Shown here: positions 1-10,364 of the stretch, piece after piece
Layout of the letters: every line of letters starts with the position of its first letter
Numbering within the stretch: the stretch's first letter is position 1
Source: Meghimatium bilineatum
Lineage: Eukaryota > Mollusca > Gastropoda > Stylommatophora > Philomycidae
Reading direction: 5' to 3'
NCBI GenBank assembly: GCA_034231615.1
Contig: CM067298.1
Location: 1,059,834-1,123,833 of the forward strand
Length of the DNA stretch: 64,000 nucleotides
The notes under the pieces: model-generated
Database searches by the model: none
What the model was told of the DNA's origin: nothing
What the model saw: the letters and a program-made list of their open reading frames with translations, nothing else
Made by a program: the position numbers and the translations under genes

Positions 1-1240
1 ACTTCACACAACTTGTCTCAGAAAAGTTATGAACATCAGATGGCAAGACAAGATTCCAGGCACCACTGTCCTTGACTGATCTAGTATCCCCAGAATTAAC
101 ACTATACTGATGCAGACATAGATTCGCTAGGCAGGTCATTTGGTACATATGCCAGACCATCGCCTGCCAAAGATACTTCTCTATAGTGAGCTGAAGAAGG
201 GTACATATGCATGAGGTTGCATCTGTGGGTCTCACCAATGGCTTACTAGACAAACCACCCTTGCAACAGAAAACCTTAGTGGATGACATATTGAGGTTAT
301 CTTCTTATAGAAGTTTCATGGCACCTCATCTATACAATTATGCTTCTCATGCTTTTATTTTGTTGTTGCAATGTGTTTTTGTTAATTGTATATATATATA
401 TATATGGTTATATATATATATATCCCTCTGTGGTTGGGAGGGAGCCAGAGATGTACTGTGCAGCACTGGGGAGAAGAAAACTGACAGCATTGTTTTTTTC
501 TTATGGCTAAGGCCCATCATAGAGGCACAGTCACTAAGTAGGTGACAATCCTTTTGACTTGAACATTTAGTTGCATGTCTGGAGCAATATAGAAGTTCAG
601 CATAACCAGTAGTCAATTGGTAGCGGGGAATGACCACAGTGAACCCTATTTTGGCTGCAGTGGCTCGGAGCAGTGCATAGGTTGAAACCTACCTTCCTGG
701 TGGTGTGATAGTTATTCTCTGGCCCTGGCCCGGAGTGGGCTGAAAATCCACAGACTTCCCAGCAATATAATGCCATTTTAATGGCATTAAATCAAAGGGC
801 ATGAGCCCATGGATCAGCAACAAACTAATCAAGAAGGGTATGCAATGTCAATGTAGCCAAAAGCAGCGCTACAAGGATTTGTTAAAGACCTCACTTAAAG
901 CCTTTGAAATAGACCAAGATATATGGGAAGAACTTGCACAAAATAGATCTACATGGCGCTCTACGTTAAAAAAAAAGTGCAACATCTTGTGAAAAGAGGA
1001 GAAATGCAGCAGCTCAACATCGGAGAGTATATAGAAAGTCACCATCAGATAGTCCAAAATCCATCTACGGTGGTAATTCCTTGCTCAAACTGTCCAATGA
1101 CATTTATAGCTCGAATAGGGCTCATAAGCAATCTACGAACTATTAGGCATGGACATAATTCAAATTGAATTTTCAAAAGTGGGTGTAAAAATGGCCATCA
1201 TCACTTATGATGGACAAACACACAAAATATGGCTGAGTCA
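1..1240 (+). mobile_element. Non-LTR retrotransposon 3' end with C-terminal zinc finger, split by an insertion
   Basis: Translation of 1-203 gives a decayed LINE C-terminal segment (IRWQDKIPGTTVLD, AGHLVHMPDHRLPK, LLYSELKKG) with in-frame stops. The sequence resumes at 841 with QRYKDLLKTSLKAFEID, WEELAQNRSTWRSTLKKK and, in another frame, a C2H2-like finger (CSNCPMTF, then RIGLISNLRT). This RIGL-S-LRTH finger is typical of one animal LINE group. It is 5'-truncated and frameshifted, and interrupted at 204-830. A second copy of the same 3' end lies at 19111-19338. Confidence 0.75.
204..830 (+). mobile_element. Insertion inside the LINE (repeat family A) with 10-bp target duplication
   Basis: The host LINE reads AAGAAGGGTA at 194-203 and again at 831-840, so 204-830 is an insertion with a 10-bp target duplication. 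Its right part (about 570-830) recurs inverted at 37066-37345, and its last ~60 bp recur at 2795-2862. The shared right end (GGATCAGCAAC) suggests a LINE-mobilised SINE or short LINE. It holds an AT microsatellite at 390-424. Confidence 0.6.
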
Positions 1241-1497
1241 CATAAGATGAAACATGACTGAGTCACATAAGATAAAACATGGCTGAGTCACATAAGATAA
1301 AACATGACTGAGTCACACAAGATAAAACATGACTGAGTCACACAAGATAAAACATGGCTGAGTCACATAAGATAAAACGGTTGAGTCACACAAGATAAAA
1401 CATGACTGAGTCACATAAGATAAAACATGGCTGAGTCACATAAGATAAAACGGTTGAGTCACACAAGATAAAACATGACTGAGTCACACAAGAACAG
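1232..1497 (+). repeat. ~25-bp minisatellite, 11 units, each with an AP-1-like TGAGTCA
   Basis: The unit contains TGAGTCACATAAGATAAAAC with small variants (GACTGAGTCA, GGCTGAGTCA, GGTTGAGTCA). I count 11 copies of GAGTCAC. It lies in intron 3 of VPS51. Confidence 0.9.
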
Positions 1498-1629
1498 AGA
1501 AGATGAAGAAGTTTGTGAGTTGAGTTACAAATAGAACAATTTAGCTAAATATGAAAGCATCATATCCAGTGATATAAAGATATTAGGACAGGCAAAAAAC
1601 AGTTGATATAGAATAGCTAGTAGTACTAG

Positions 1630-2165
1630 AAGAAGAAACAGTCGTCGTAGTAGTAGTCATAGTAATGGTTGCAGTCATATTCATAGTAGCCGTCACGTAC
1701 ATCGCCTCAGTCGTGGTCGGCGTCAGCACTGTCATAGTCACTGTAAGGGTAGCAGTAGTAGTCGCAATAATACCAGTAGTGATAGTTTAGACCGAGTAGT
1801 AGCAGTAGTCGTAGTTGCCGCAGTAGCAGAAATATTACAGCAGCAGCAGTAGTAGCCGTAATAATAATTGCAGTAGTAGTAGCAGCAGTAGTAGTAGATA
1901 TATTACAGCAGCAGCAGTAGTAATAATAATTGCAGTAGTAGAAGCAGCAGTAGTAGTAGAAATATTACAGCAGCAGCAGTAGTACTATATAACACAAATT
2001 AATCACTCATATGAACACTCCCTTCTCTCAGACAGTAGTAGTAGTAATAATTGCAGCAACAGTAGTAGTACCAGTAGTAATAATTGCAGCAGCAGTAGTA
2101 GTAGTAGTAGTAATTGCAGCAGTAGTAGTAATAATCGCAGCAGCATCAGTAATAGTAGTATTAGC
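1630..2165 (+). repeat. AGT/GCA trinucleotide-rich region with longer internal duplications
   Basis: This is a long imperfect run of AGTAGT, GTCGTC and CAGCAGCAG triplets. An approximately 60-bp block containing ATTACAGCAGCAGCAGTAGT recurs at 1836, 1902 and 1965. Apparent reading frames through it are low-complexity and not credible genes. Confidence 0.85.
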
Positions 2166-2325
2166 CACCAAGAACGGATGTGTCGGGCCAATGACACAAA
2201 TAAAATAATGCATTTCCATTATCTGGACTAGATCTTGCTGGAAATCTAGTTGGACCATTGTCCTGCTACAAGAGATCCAGTGGGAGTTTGAGAATGAACG
2301 CTGAAGAAGAAGTAGTAGTATTAGA
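2166..2325 (+). mobile_element. Repeat family B copy (GAAGAAGAAG-tailed SINE-like)
   Basis: The copy runs from GGATGTGTCGGGCCAATGAC to GAATGAACGCTGAAGAAGAA. Other copies are at 16312-16462, 34640-35072 and 40928-41075 (plus), and 36385-36520 and 36740-36965 (minus). All share a constant 3' end with a GAA-rich tail, as expected of a SINE borrowing a LINE tail. Confidence 0.65.
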
Positions 2326-2367
2326 TGACACAAATGAAGCACGCATATGGACACTTCCTCCTCCCAC

Positions 2368-2502
2368 CTTTCTGATAGTGTCTGTAGCACTGATAAACTT
2401 GTTGTAGTTCTCGTACACCAAAGTCTGCATGTCACTGTCTAATCCCTTAATATCTCCAACCATTTTTTGTTCTTCATCCATGAGTTCTGTCAGAGAACGT
2501 TC
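2368..2502 (-). CDS. VPS51: VPS51 exon 3
   Basis: The minus-strand exon is 135 nt (45 codons, phase 0 at both ends). The acceptor is ACATTACAG before 2502 and the donor is AAG|GTGGGA at 2367. It encodes residues 75-119 with [16 protein letters not shown] and ISATDTIRK, the most conserved part of the protein and the reason this gene can be named. Confidence 0.92.
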
Positions 2503-5500
2503 CTGTAATGTCAAGATAATTTACGAGCATAAATTATATTCCCAACATGTTAACACTTGTGAGATTTCAGTCAAATAACTGGACTCACATAAAACAGTAA
2601 CAATATCAGACATCACTATCATGTGTTTGAATGTTAACACAACCTGTGTATACTTGTAACTTGACAGATAACAACTAACACTGATGAGCTCATTTCCAGT
2701 GCTGGATTATGTCTGAAAAAAATGATTCTTCCTCCAAGGCCAAATAAATGGAATGCATTATATGGAGCAAAACAACAGCTCACAAACACATGAATATATC
2801 ACACAATGGCATTGGGTCAAATGTCATGAGCCCATAGACTGCTGGATCAGCAACCATCACTGATGAGGTACAACAACAAACACTGCTGAGGTACAACAAC
2901 AAACACTGATGAGGTAACACAACTAACACTGCTGAGGTAATATAATAATATGCTGATGAGGTAGCGCAACTAAAATAATAATGTTTAATGTTTGGTAGTT
3001 AGTTTATATAGAACAAATTATATTATATGAACATTGTATTTAACATCACAACTACCACGGACAAGTTTTCATGTTTACTGTGTGTCAGAGTTGAGTGACA
3101 AGTTTTCATGTTTACTGTGCCAGAGTTATGTAACAAGTTTTCATGTTTACTGTGCCAGAGTTATGTAACAAGTTTTCATGTTTACTGTGCCAGAGTTATG
3201 TAACAAGTTTTCATGTTTACTGTGCCAGAGTTATGTAACAAGTTTTCATGTTTACTGTGCCAGAGTTATGTAACAAGTTTTCATGTTTACTGTGTGCCAG
3301 AGTTATGTAACAAGTTTTCATGTTTACTGTGCCAGAGTTATGTAACAAGTTTTCATGTTTACTGTGTGCCAGAGTTATGTAACAAGTTTTCATGTTTACT
3401 GTGCCAGAGTTATGTAACAAGTTTTCATGTTTACTGTACCAGAGTTATGTAACAAGTTTTCATGTTTACTTTGCCAGAGTTGAGTGTGCAGCGAAGGACA
3501 GTCACCCTCAGTTTCCTGGATGAGGAATATCCACAAGATATATGGGTTAGAGTATACACAGATGGGTCAGCACAGAATGCAGTGAGGAATGGAGGTGCGG
3601 GTGTATATATAGAATATCCACACAAGCCTAGAGATACAATCAGAACACCGACAGGAAAATTCTGCAATAATTATGATGCAGAAATCCAGGCAATTAGTGT
3701 GGCAGCTAAAAACACTGCTGAACTCCAACTCTGACCTACAGCCTGTGGTATTCCTGACAGATGCAAGGTCAGTGCTTCAAGCTCTCCAGTCTGGAAAGTT
3801 AACAGACTTGAAAAAACTACTTAGCGAATTGTCTTACCAGTATAGGGTAACCATGCAGTGGATACCCTCTCACTGTGGAATACCAGGAAATGAAAAAGCA
3901 GACCAACTGGCTAAAGAAGGTGCTGCCGAAGACCAACCAGATATACCAATCACCTACCATCAGAAAAAACAGATGATCAAGTCAATAAGAAAGCCACAAA
4001 CACCAACACAAGATGACTATCATATTATGAACAGACCAGAACAAGTTATAATTCTACGTCTCAGAACAGGACACAACCGACTCCGCAGTCACATGTATAC
4101 AAAGTTCAAGATTGGCAACACGGCCATGTGTACATGTGGATAGGCAGCACAGAGTGCCAAACATATACTTCAAGAGTGTTCTGAGCATGAAATGCCGAGG
4201 CAGACATATTGGCCAGAGGAAACAACACTGGAATCAAAGCTCTATGGGACACTGTATGAACTACAAAAGACAGTGAGTTTTATTAAGGAGACAGAATTAC
4301 AGATATAGACATGTTTCAAGTGAACAAATGAAGAAGAAGAAGAGTGACAAGTTTTCCTGTTTACTTTGCCAGAGGTAAGTACACGTTTTTATGTTTACTG
4401 TGCCAGAGATAAGTAACAAGTTTTCATGTTTACTTAGGCCAGAGTGATGTAACAAGTTTTCATGTTTACTTTGCCAGAATTATGTAACACGTTTTCATGT
4501 TTACTGTGCCAGAGTTATGTAACAAGTTTTTATGTTTACTTTGCCAGAGTTGAGTGACAAGTTTTCATGTTTACTTTACCAAAGATAAGTAACAAGTTTT
4601 CATGTTTACTTTGCCAGAGTTAAGACTAAACAAACCTGGATCAATTTGGACAGATATATCTGGGGTTGGAAGTTAGCACCATCTAGATTACAAGGATCTG
4701 TTGACTGGACTGTTGTTTGAGAAGCAGGAGATACTGTCTCTGTCTCTCCATTTTCCATGCCATAGTACATCTTCAGATCTCTGCGATGTCGCCTTTCATC
4801 CAACGAACCATTTTCTGGAAAATTAATGCTATAATTCAGCAATCTTATAAATCATCCAACAATAAAGTAAAAGCTCAAATAGGAACATACAATATCACAT
4901 TATTATGTGAATGTGGACAGTGCCGTTTCTTACTCATCATGTGTTTGATGTGCTCCTGATAAAGGCTTTTTGGTTGAAACGCTGATTTATTTTAACCAAC
5001 AATTAGCAAAACTTCATTACCCTGATCAGTGAATAACATGAGATGAATCAAACAAAAAAACAACATATGAGCCCTAATATGAATAATCTGATACAGTGAA
5101 GCCTATTTTTAGTACATGTCATGTGGCTGACTATGTCTTTCCTAGTTCCAGCGCACTTCTTATACTCCATGCTCCCACTCAAGATTTTCTACTTTCTTAG
5201 ATACATGATGTATAATTAATACATGATCAATGCCATACGATACAGAAGGCTGTGAAAAGACATAGTCAACACCACACAACATGGACTGAAAAATAGGCTT
5301 CAATGTCATGTAGTATTCATTATGTATTTCCACAGCCTTCTGTTTTTAGTCCATGTCATGTGGCATTCATTATGTCTTTCCACAGCCTTCTGTTTTGCAT
5401 GCTGTCAATCATTTCCAATATCAATGTTCTACCATGCCACAATGCTAGTATCATCTCTCTTGAATTTCCCCTATCCCTCATGCTCTTCAACCCATCTGTT

Positions 5501-8500
5501 GCTCCATTATTCCTACTCTCATGATGTTTTCAAAAAATGTGAAATGTCTCTTTCTAATGCGAGCGAGCAGCTCTCTTTTTAAATTAACTTCTTTCAAGAT
5601 ATCTTCAATATGTTTTTTATTTGTCCATGATATATTTAACATTATTCTATATAACCACATCTCTATCAGACTCTATATAGGGCCTCTTCGATATGCTCAA
5701 TACATGATATTATACTTACTCTTTTCCTAATTTCTTCATTTCTAATTTTTACTGCTGCACTAATTGTTCAAGATTCACCTCCATACATCAGAATAGGTTC
5801 AGTATATAACTGCTAGAAACCCTCTTTCTCATCTCAATTGACAAACATATATTACACAGGATGTTCTTCTATTGACTTTCCCCAGATGAATGATGTTTTC
5901 CCAGATGAGTTGATTGTATCCACACTTGTCTGTCTCCGGGTGAATGATGTTTCCCCAGATGAGTTTATTGTATCCACACTTGTCTGTCCCCGGGTGAATG
6001 ATGTTTCCTCAGATGAGTTGATTGTATCCACACTTGTCTGTCCCCGGGTGAATGATGTTTCCTCAGATGAGTTGATTGTATCCACACTTGTCTGTCCCCA
6101 GATAAATGATATTTTCCCAGATTCTTTTTCTTTCATTCACTTGAAACATGTCTATATCTGTTTGTTTGTTTGTTTTTCGTTCGCTCCATTGTAACCATCA
6201 CGGATATCCGTGCGATTTCCGCCGGGAGCGTGATTACGTTGTGCCACCGTTATGCGCCTTGTAGGCCTAGCACATCCGATTTCGGCATGCCTTGACAATT
6301 CGGGTGGGCTACCCTTAGCCTGTGACAGCCTCTATATCTGTCTCCAGGCACGCGTAGTGGTGACTCTTCGCCCAGATGATTTTTACTCTCGTCTGACTCA
6401 CACAAGGTGTTCCACTGTCTATGAACTTGCCTCGTGTAATTGGACGTGCTGTGCCTGTGCCCATTGGGTACTGAACCGTTTCTCACCCGTGAGCCTGGTT
6501 CCTTAAGGGGAAGAACTCAACAGAGGAGTTGGACCCTGGCTCTTTCGCCCTCTTAGCTGAGGTGTCATTCACCGACATCGTGTACCCCTTGTCCAAGTTT
6601 GAGTCTCACACCACGCGTTTGAGAGCAAGGCGTTCTCGAGCTGAGCGTCCTTGTCCCAATAGCGCCTGAGCCCATCAGGTACTGAACCCTTTCTCTCTTC
6701 AAGTGTATTTCCGGTGTAGGAAAACCTGACAGTAGAGTTCCCCTTTCCTAGGGACTTTTCACTTTCTATTTGCAGTTCGCGCTGCCCTCTAGCGCTGTTC
6801 TGCCCTTTCATTGTACTCGGTATGAAATCTATTTGTCTCTCGCCATGCATCTACCATTACGTGCATTTTAAATTGGCTGCCCTCCAATGTTCGGACTGGA
6901 CTGACTTGCTTCACTGTATGTCGACAGTGTCGCTACATGTGGTGATGCTGGTGGTGTCTGAGATATTGTCTGTCTCTTGTGCAGTCAAATCTCTTTCCAT
7001 CTGCTACCTCCACATTCTCGGACACGATCCCCAAAAGATTTGGACAGAATCAGCTCGAGCTGCTGTATTTCTGTTTCCAGGGTGCACCGCGTGGAGGTAC
7101 ATTTGGGATCTTGATTATCTGCTAACCCTGGGTCCGCCTAGAGCAATGCGTTCCCTTTGCACCCCGTCTATATCTGTAATTCTGTCTCCTTAATAAAACT
7201 CAAAATAATACTCACGTGGTGTCATGTGACGTATTCCTTCCAGAACGTTGTCTTCCCAATGAACTCTCTGAACCTCTCTCTGTCTTGCATTTTCTAGCGA
7301 TGTATTCATATTATCTTTAATGTCGTCAGTCCATCGTCTTCTTGGTCTGCCCCTTCTCCTCTTCCCAGGTACTCTTCCCTCCATTATTTGTCTTTCTAAA
7401 CAGTTATGTCTCTTTATATGACCAAACAGGCGTAGTTTTCTTTTTGTTATTGTGTTTAGTAACCAACACTTTGGAATATTCAGTGTGTTTATAATATCTG
7501 AGTTTCTGATTTTATCCTTCCATGATATTCTAAGTATCTTTCTGTAGCATTTCAGCTTGAAGGCGTTGATCTTCTTTGCCGCTGTTTTACTTAGAGTCCA
7601 TGTTTCACAGCCGTATGTTGCAACCGGAAAAATAAAAGTTCGTAACATCAGCACTTTCGTTTCTATTTTGTTGTTTTTCCATATGTTTTTCAGCCGTGTT
7701 ATTTTGCAATATGCCATTGCCAATCTCTTCCTTATTTCTGCCATGCAGTCTCCTGCACCGTTGATGTTTGCTCCTAAGTATTCAAATTTATCCACACATT
7801 CTCACTCACGTGGAAGACAGGTAATGGAGTTCTAATGGTGAACAACTAACACACTATCACTGACGGATGTTTACATGAATTAATATGGTATACATAACAA
7901 AACACAGAATATAATCATACAAATGACAATACACAGGACATAATTGACGTTTCGGACCAATAGGCCTTTTTCAAGATATGCACATAACTTACAAACATAA
8001 AAATACCACAAGTAGAAATGAATGTACTACAACAAGCGTGTCCGAGTGAAATATGGTAGTTAGATACCGGAAGGATACACACAGGGAGTACACAAAGACG
8101 ATAATACAGGTGGAACGAGAGGAACAAAATGATGATGTGAATAGCAGCACAAAATGAATAAAAACAAAAAAGATCAATCCGACCGAGAACTAAGCAAAAG
8201 AGTGGTCGGAAATAAGTCCAAATGGCTTGATGGTACCCAACTCAAAAATGAGACGATTTTCTAGGGGTACCTAGATCTATCATCGGTGGTGCAGGATCTG
8301 ATGTAGTGACCTCAATGTCAAGGACACCACTGTGGCCATCGCTGTTGAAGTGATTAGCCACAGGAGTGGGTGTTCTGTGTTTAATAGCGTTTCAACAAGA
8401 TATTGTTTCAGACTTTCGGTCTCATCAGTAGCACTGGTAGCCTCTGATTTTAAAGGCTATATCACTGATGAGGTGTGTTTCTTTAATACAGCATACATTA

Positions 8501-10215
8501 ACTTGTTCTTCACATAGGATATTTTCAAGCTCCAATTTTTTACTGTATCCATCTCTTTTGCTGTTGACATCCTCAGCATTCCAGTGCATTATTTTAATTA
8601 GTCATTGGTTTGTTTGACCAGTAGCTTTATTACCTTGCCTCCTGGCTCCCTGGGGCAATTGTGAAGGACTTCCAGTAGTTGAGTTGGGCCCTTTCAAGGT
8701 ATAGAGCAAGCACCGTCCTTGCCTGAAAATCTGCCACAGGACAGGTGGATTAATAGATAACTATTAATAGATACAGACATGTTTCCATTGTGTTTTGTGC
8801 GTGGCATCCTGATTATTTGTGTGCCTTTTGGCTGGTTGCCTCCGTCTTTAGCAAACTGCTTACTTCGGCAGGACTATAGGCCTGCTCGAGTGGAGCTGCC
8901 CAACAAGTCTTAGTTTCCAGCCCCTGATGTCTGAACTACGCCCCATCACCACTTCACAGTGCTGGCCTCGATGGGGAACAATAGGCCTAATATTCATTCT
9001 TAGATTATAATAGTAATACTATTATATTAATAGCAGTATTACTATAGGGCCTATATTAGTGTTGGTGCTGTGACGACTAATCTGTACCAACTTTTGACTT
9101 TCTCATTTTTCAGAACAAATTGTCCTCCTTCAAGTGAAAACTTCCAAGACTATGATCATGAATTTTATGAACTTTAATATCATTCTCAAAATGGAGATAC
9201 AATTCTAGTCAGTTGATAACTTATTCCATTTAGGTAGCAAAATGGAGATACAACAAAAGAGATTTCTACCAGATTTGTGTTGGCGTCCAGTGTATTCATA
9301 TAACACCTAACAAACATCTGGAAACCAAAAACAAACAATAAGTAAATATACTACGCTATAACTCCAATTTAATATCTGCATTAACATATATCATGACTAT
9401 GGGTGTAAAAACTGGAAAATAAAAGCACTGGTCTCGAGAAGAAATTTAATTCATTTGAAAATAAATGTCTTTGAAAACTCTTAAATGCTGTCAGTGGTTG
9501 GGAAGAATTAAAAGTCAAACAAGCAAGTTGGAAAAGACACCAAACAATAATGTTTCTACATCAATAAGAAGAAAACGATGGACTAATAATGTATTATAAT
9601 TATCTTATCGGTCAAGTAGTACTAGATTAGGCCTAGATTATCTGATCATATCTGTTAATGCTATTAGTGTTGTTGTTATCTGTTATGATAACTGTTACTG
9701 TTAGTTATTGTTATCATGTAATAACTATAACATCACAATGCTATGGCTAGGCCTAAATAGTTGCTCACAATTGGTAGATTCCAATGAAAACAGGGAAAGA
9801 CCAAGAGAAAGAAGCTCCTCGCAGAACAAGTTCAACCATTAAACAGTGTGTACTTATGACTTGACTGCATATCTAAAAAACAATAACGTCAAAAAAAGTA
9901 TAGTATGAAGAACTAACTCGATTATATTGTATAATAATCATGATGAATCTACTGAATGAATCATTCATTGAATAATGTATGTAACATACTATGTATCGGA
10001 TTCCGATACAAGCCACAAGGCAAGAGCTTGAGTAGCATCACTCACATTGCTCAAATTAGACAGCACCGCCTTATGCATCTTATTATTCAGCGCTTAAGAA
10101 ATATAGACGACTAACTTTAAGAAATAAGATGATACAAGTGGAAAGACTGTGAAAATACCGAATTTTACTCACCGATCTGAGGTTGGGATTGTCTCCTGTC
10201 AATTTTGTCTGCCAT
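2368..10215 (-). CDS. VPS51: VPS51 gene, partial (exons 1-3 joined; N-terminal ~119 residues)
   Basis: VPS51 is a subunit of the GARP and EARP tethering complexes, which act in endosome-to-Golgi retrograde transport and endosomal recycling. Three minus-strand exons join with matching phases: 10215-10173 (phase 1 out), 4814-4636 (phase 0 out) and 2502-2368 (phase 0 out). The joined peptide has a short basic N-terminus, then LKMYYG (VPS51 proteins carry a similar LKLYYGL motif), then a Cys-Asn-Leu-Asp-Gly stretch. After that comes the highly conserved block [16 protein letters not shown] followed by ISATDTIRK, which is nearly identical across animals and starts the coiled-coil region that binds the other GARP subunits. 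The start is the ATG at 10215, preceded by an ETS-like site. The next exon should continue the coiled coil but is not found in 1-2367, so intron 3 leaves the window. Identity is known from family motifs; the splice joins are inferred. Confidence 0.88.
2795..2862 (+). mobile_element. Repeat family A, 3'-end fragment
   Basis: AATGGCATTGGGTCAAATGT followed by CATGAGCCCATAGAC and GGATCAGCAAC matches the right end of the 204-830 insertion. Confidence 0.6.
2863..2970 (+). repeat. Short tandem repeat, ~27-30 bp unit, about 4 copies
   Basis: The unit contains ACTGATGAGGTACAACAACA with drift. It lies in VPS51 intron 2. Confidence 0.6.
3055..3484 (+). repeat. ~36-bp minisatellite, left part (VPS51 intron 2)
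   Basis: About 12 units contain ACAAGTTTTCATGTTTACTG and differ by GTGCC versus GTGTGCC. The array is interrupted at 3485 by a LINE and resumes at 4345. Confidence 0.92.
3485..4344 (+). mobile_element. LINE 3' fragment encoding an RNase H domain, inserted in the minisatellite
   Basis: Translation of 3500-4310 with one frameshift near 3680-3735 and a stop at 4141 gives an RNase HI domain: VYTDGSAQN (first Asp), [10 protein letters not shown] (catalytic Glu region), [14 protein letters not shown] (Asp), and [15 protein letters not shown] (His, Asp). A zinc-binding tail follows (MCTCG, then [12 protein letters not shown]). The 3' end runs ...TTATTAAGGAGACAG... to TGAAGAAGAAGAAG. RNase H domains of this kind occur in the I-type LINE lineage. 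A minus-strand copy is at 27100-27775 and a shorter one at 11895-12150. Confidence 0.85.
4345..4626 (+). repeat. ~36-bp minisatellite, right part, abutting VPS51 exon 2
   Basis: About 7-8 diverged copies of the same unit as 3055-3484. The last unit ends at about 4622, some 13 bp from the VPS51 exon 2 donor. Confidence 0.88.
4636..4814 (-). CDS. VPS51: VPS51 exon 2
   Basis: The minus-strand exon is 179 nt. The acceptor is TTTTCCAG before 4814 and the donor is CAG|GTTTGT at 4635. It encodes residues 15-74, including [14 protein letters not shown] and a [16 protein letters not shown] segment that aligns with the start of animal VPS51 proteins. Thirteen bases past the donor, the intron becomes a ~36-bp minisatellite. 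Confidence 0.85.
5228..5400. repeat. Imperfect inverted and direct repeat
   Basis: CAGAAGGCTGTGAAAAGACA (from about 5244) recurs as its reverse complement in TCTTTCCACAGCCTTCTG (5374-5391), and again in a shorter copy near 5328. AATAGGCTTCA and AAGCCTATTTTT are the outer complementary ends. Confidence 0.5.
5400..5850 (-). mobile_element. Decayed RTE-like LINE, reverse transcriptase 3' part
   Basis: On the minus strand, [19 protein letters not shown] (one stop) corresponds to the YGCETWT region after the RT palm of RTE-like LINEs. The rest is heavily decayed. Confidence 0.45.
5878..6120 (+). repeat. 57-bp minisatellite, about 4 copies
   Basis: The unit contains GATTGTATCCACACTTGTCT followed by GTCCCCGGGTGAATGATGTT. 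Because 57 is divisible by 3, both strands stay open across it, which makes spurious reading frames. Confidence 0.9.
6121..6165 (-). mobile_element. LINE (RNase H type) 3' terminal fragment
   Basis: The minus strand reads ATATAGACATGTTTCAAGTG followed by a GAAAGAAAAAGAA tail, matching the 3' end of the LINE at 3485-4344. Confidence 0.55.
6190..7166. other. GC-richer mosaic of dispersed repeats
   Basis: This kilobase is visibly less AT-rich than its surroundings. GTGCGATTTCCGCC near 6209 resembles GTGTGATTTCCGCG near 26590, and CACATCCGATTTCGGCATG near 6271 resembles family C. The block 6950-7166 is, on the minus strand, a paralog of 12150-12199 joined to 13450-13600. No protein-coding gene was recognised. 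Confidence 0.45.
7167..7203 (-). mobile_element. LINE (RNase H type) 3' tail fragment
   Basis: The minus strand reads GAGTTTTATTAAGGAGACAG then AATTACAGATATAGAC, the 3' end of the element at 3485-4344. Confidence 0.6.
7190..7806 (-). mobile_element. RTE-like LINE, C-terminal RT region, 201-codon open frame
   Basis: The open frame (7795-7190) starts [14 protein letters not shown], carries [15 protein letters not shown] and [14 protein letters not shown], then [21 protein letters not shown] and [16 protein letters not shown]. These are the hallmarks of the thumb and C-terminus of animal RTE/jockey-type LINE proteins. The catalytic palm and endonuclease are absent (5'-truncated). The frame is intact, so this copy is fairly young. 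A fragment of the same C-terminus is seen at 35515-35625. Confidence 0.85.
7806..8425 (-). mobile_element. Probable Penelope-like element 3' part (GIY-YIG tail plus terminal repeat)
   Basis: On the minus strand, 8380-8270 encodes [20 protein letters not shown], resembling the end of GIY-YIG nuclease domains of Penelope-like elements (…NHFN…GHS…D…V). Downstream, 7806-7985 is a noncoding terminal region that recurs inverted at 10365-10545. It includes AAGGCCTATTGGTCCGAAAC, a stem-loop followed by GAAAC reminiscent of hammerhead cores reported in these elements. The call is inferred from a short motif and the RT is missing. Confidence 0.45.
8640..8990 (-). mobile_element. Dispersed repeat family D
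   Basis: GTTTTGTGCGTGGCATCCTG, TGTGCCTTTTGGCTGGTTGC and TTTCCAGCCCCTGATG occur here and, reverse-complemented, at 11738-11895. No coding potential was recognised. A non-autonomous element is likely. Confidence 0.55.
8991..10172. other. VPS51 intron 1, AT-rich, no recognised element
   Basis: The sequence is AT-rich with repeated AGGCCTA words. AAAATGGAGATACAA occurs at 9189 and 9239. No coding, RNA or transposon signature was recognised. Confidence 0.5.
10173..10215 (-). CDS. VPS51: VPS51 exon 1 (start codon exon)
   Basis: On the minus strand, an ATG at 10215-10213 opens 14 codons ([14 protein letters not shown]) plus one base, followed by the donor G|GTGAGT at 10172. The leftover G joins the AA that opens exon 2 to make GAA, so the phase fits exactly. 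The coding part is 43 nt. The exon is small and not conserved in sequence, so the call rests on the ATG, the strong donor, the phase match and position upstream of an unmistakable exon 2-3 pair. Confidence 0.75.
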
Positions 10216-10230
10216 TGTAACAACAAATGT

Positions 10231-10240
10231 ACCGGAAGTG
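10231..10240 (-). promoter_or_regulatory. ETS-family site just upstream of the VPS51 start codon
   Basis: ACCGGAAGTG (plus strand) is a perfect ETS/GABP-type core, 16 nt upstream of the VPS51 ATG. Such sites close to the transcription start are common in animal housekeeping promoters. The site is seen directly; its function is inferred. Confidence 0.5.
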
Positions 10241-10364
10241 CTCACGATTACCACTGACATTTTATAAATAACCCCATATTACTTGAGAAAACCCAGAAAA
10301 CCCGTACTACTTTGTGTTTCTTGATTTTTGGAACCATCATCACTGCACATTCTGATCATATCTT

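Noticed and set aside
570..830. tRNA-like B box (GGTTGAAACC) in family A
   Set aside because: No convincing A box at the right distance and no cloverleaf, so I do not call it a tRNA gene or a proven tRNA-derived SINE.
2011..2435. Poly-Val/Ile/Ala and poly-Leu frames next to VPS51 exon 3
   Set aside because: They arise from AGT/GCA triplet repeats. The genuine coding exon is confined to 2368-2502 by splice signals.
8398..8425. Functional hammerhead ribozyme
   Set aside because: The CTGATGA…GAAAC order is present, but stem II closes with an extra U and stem III/cleavage site is not convincing. Kept only as a motif-level finding.
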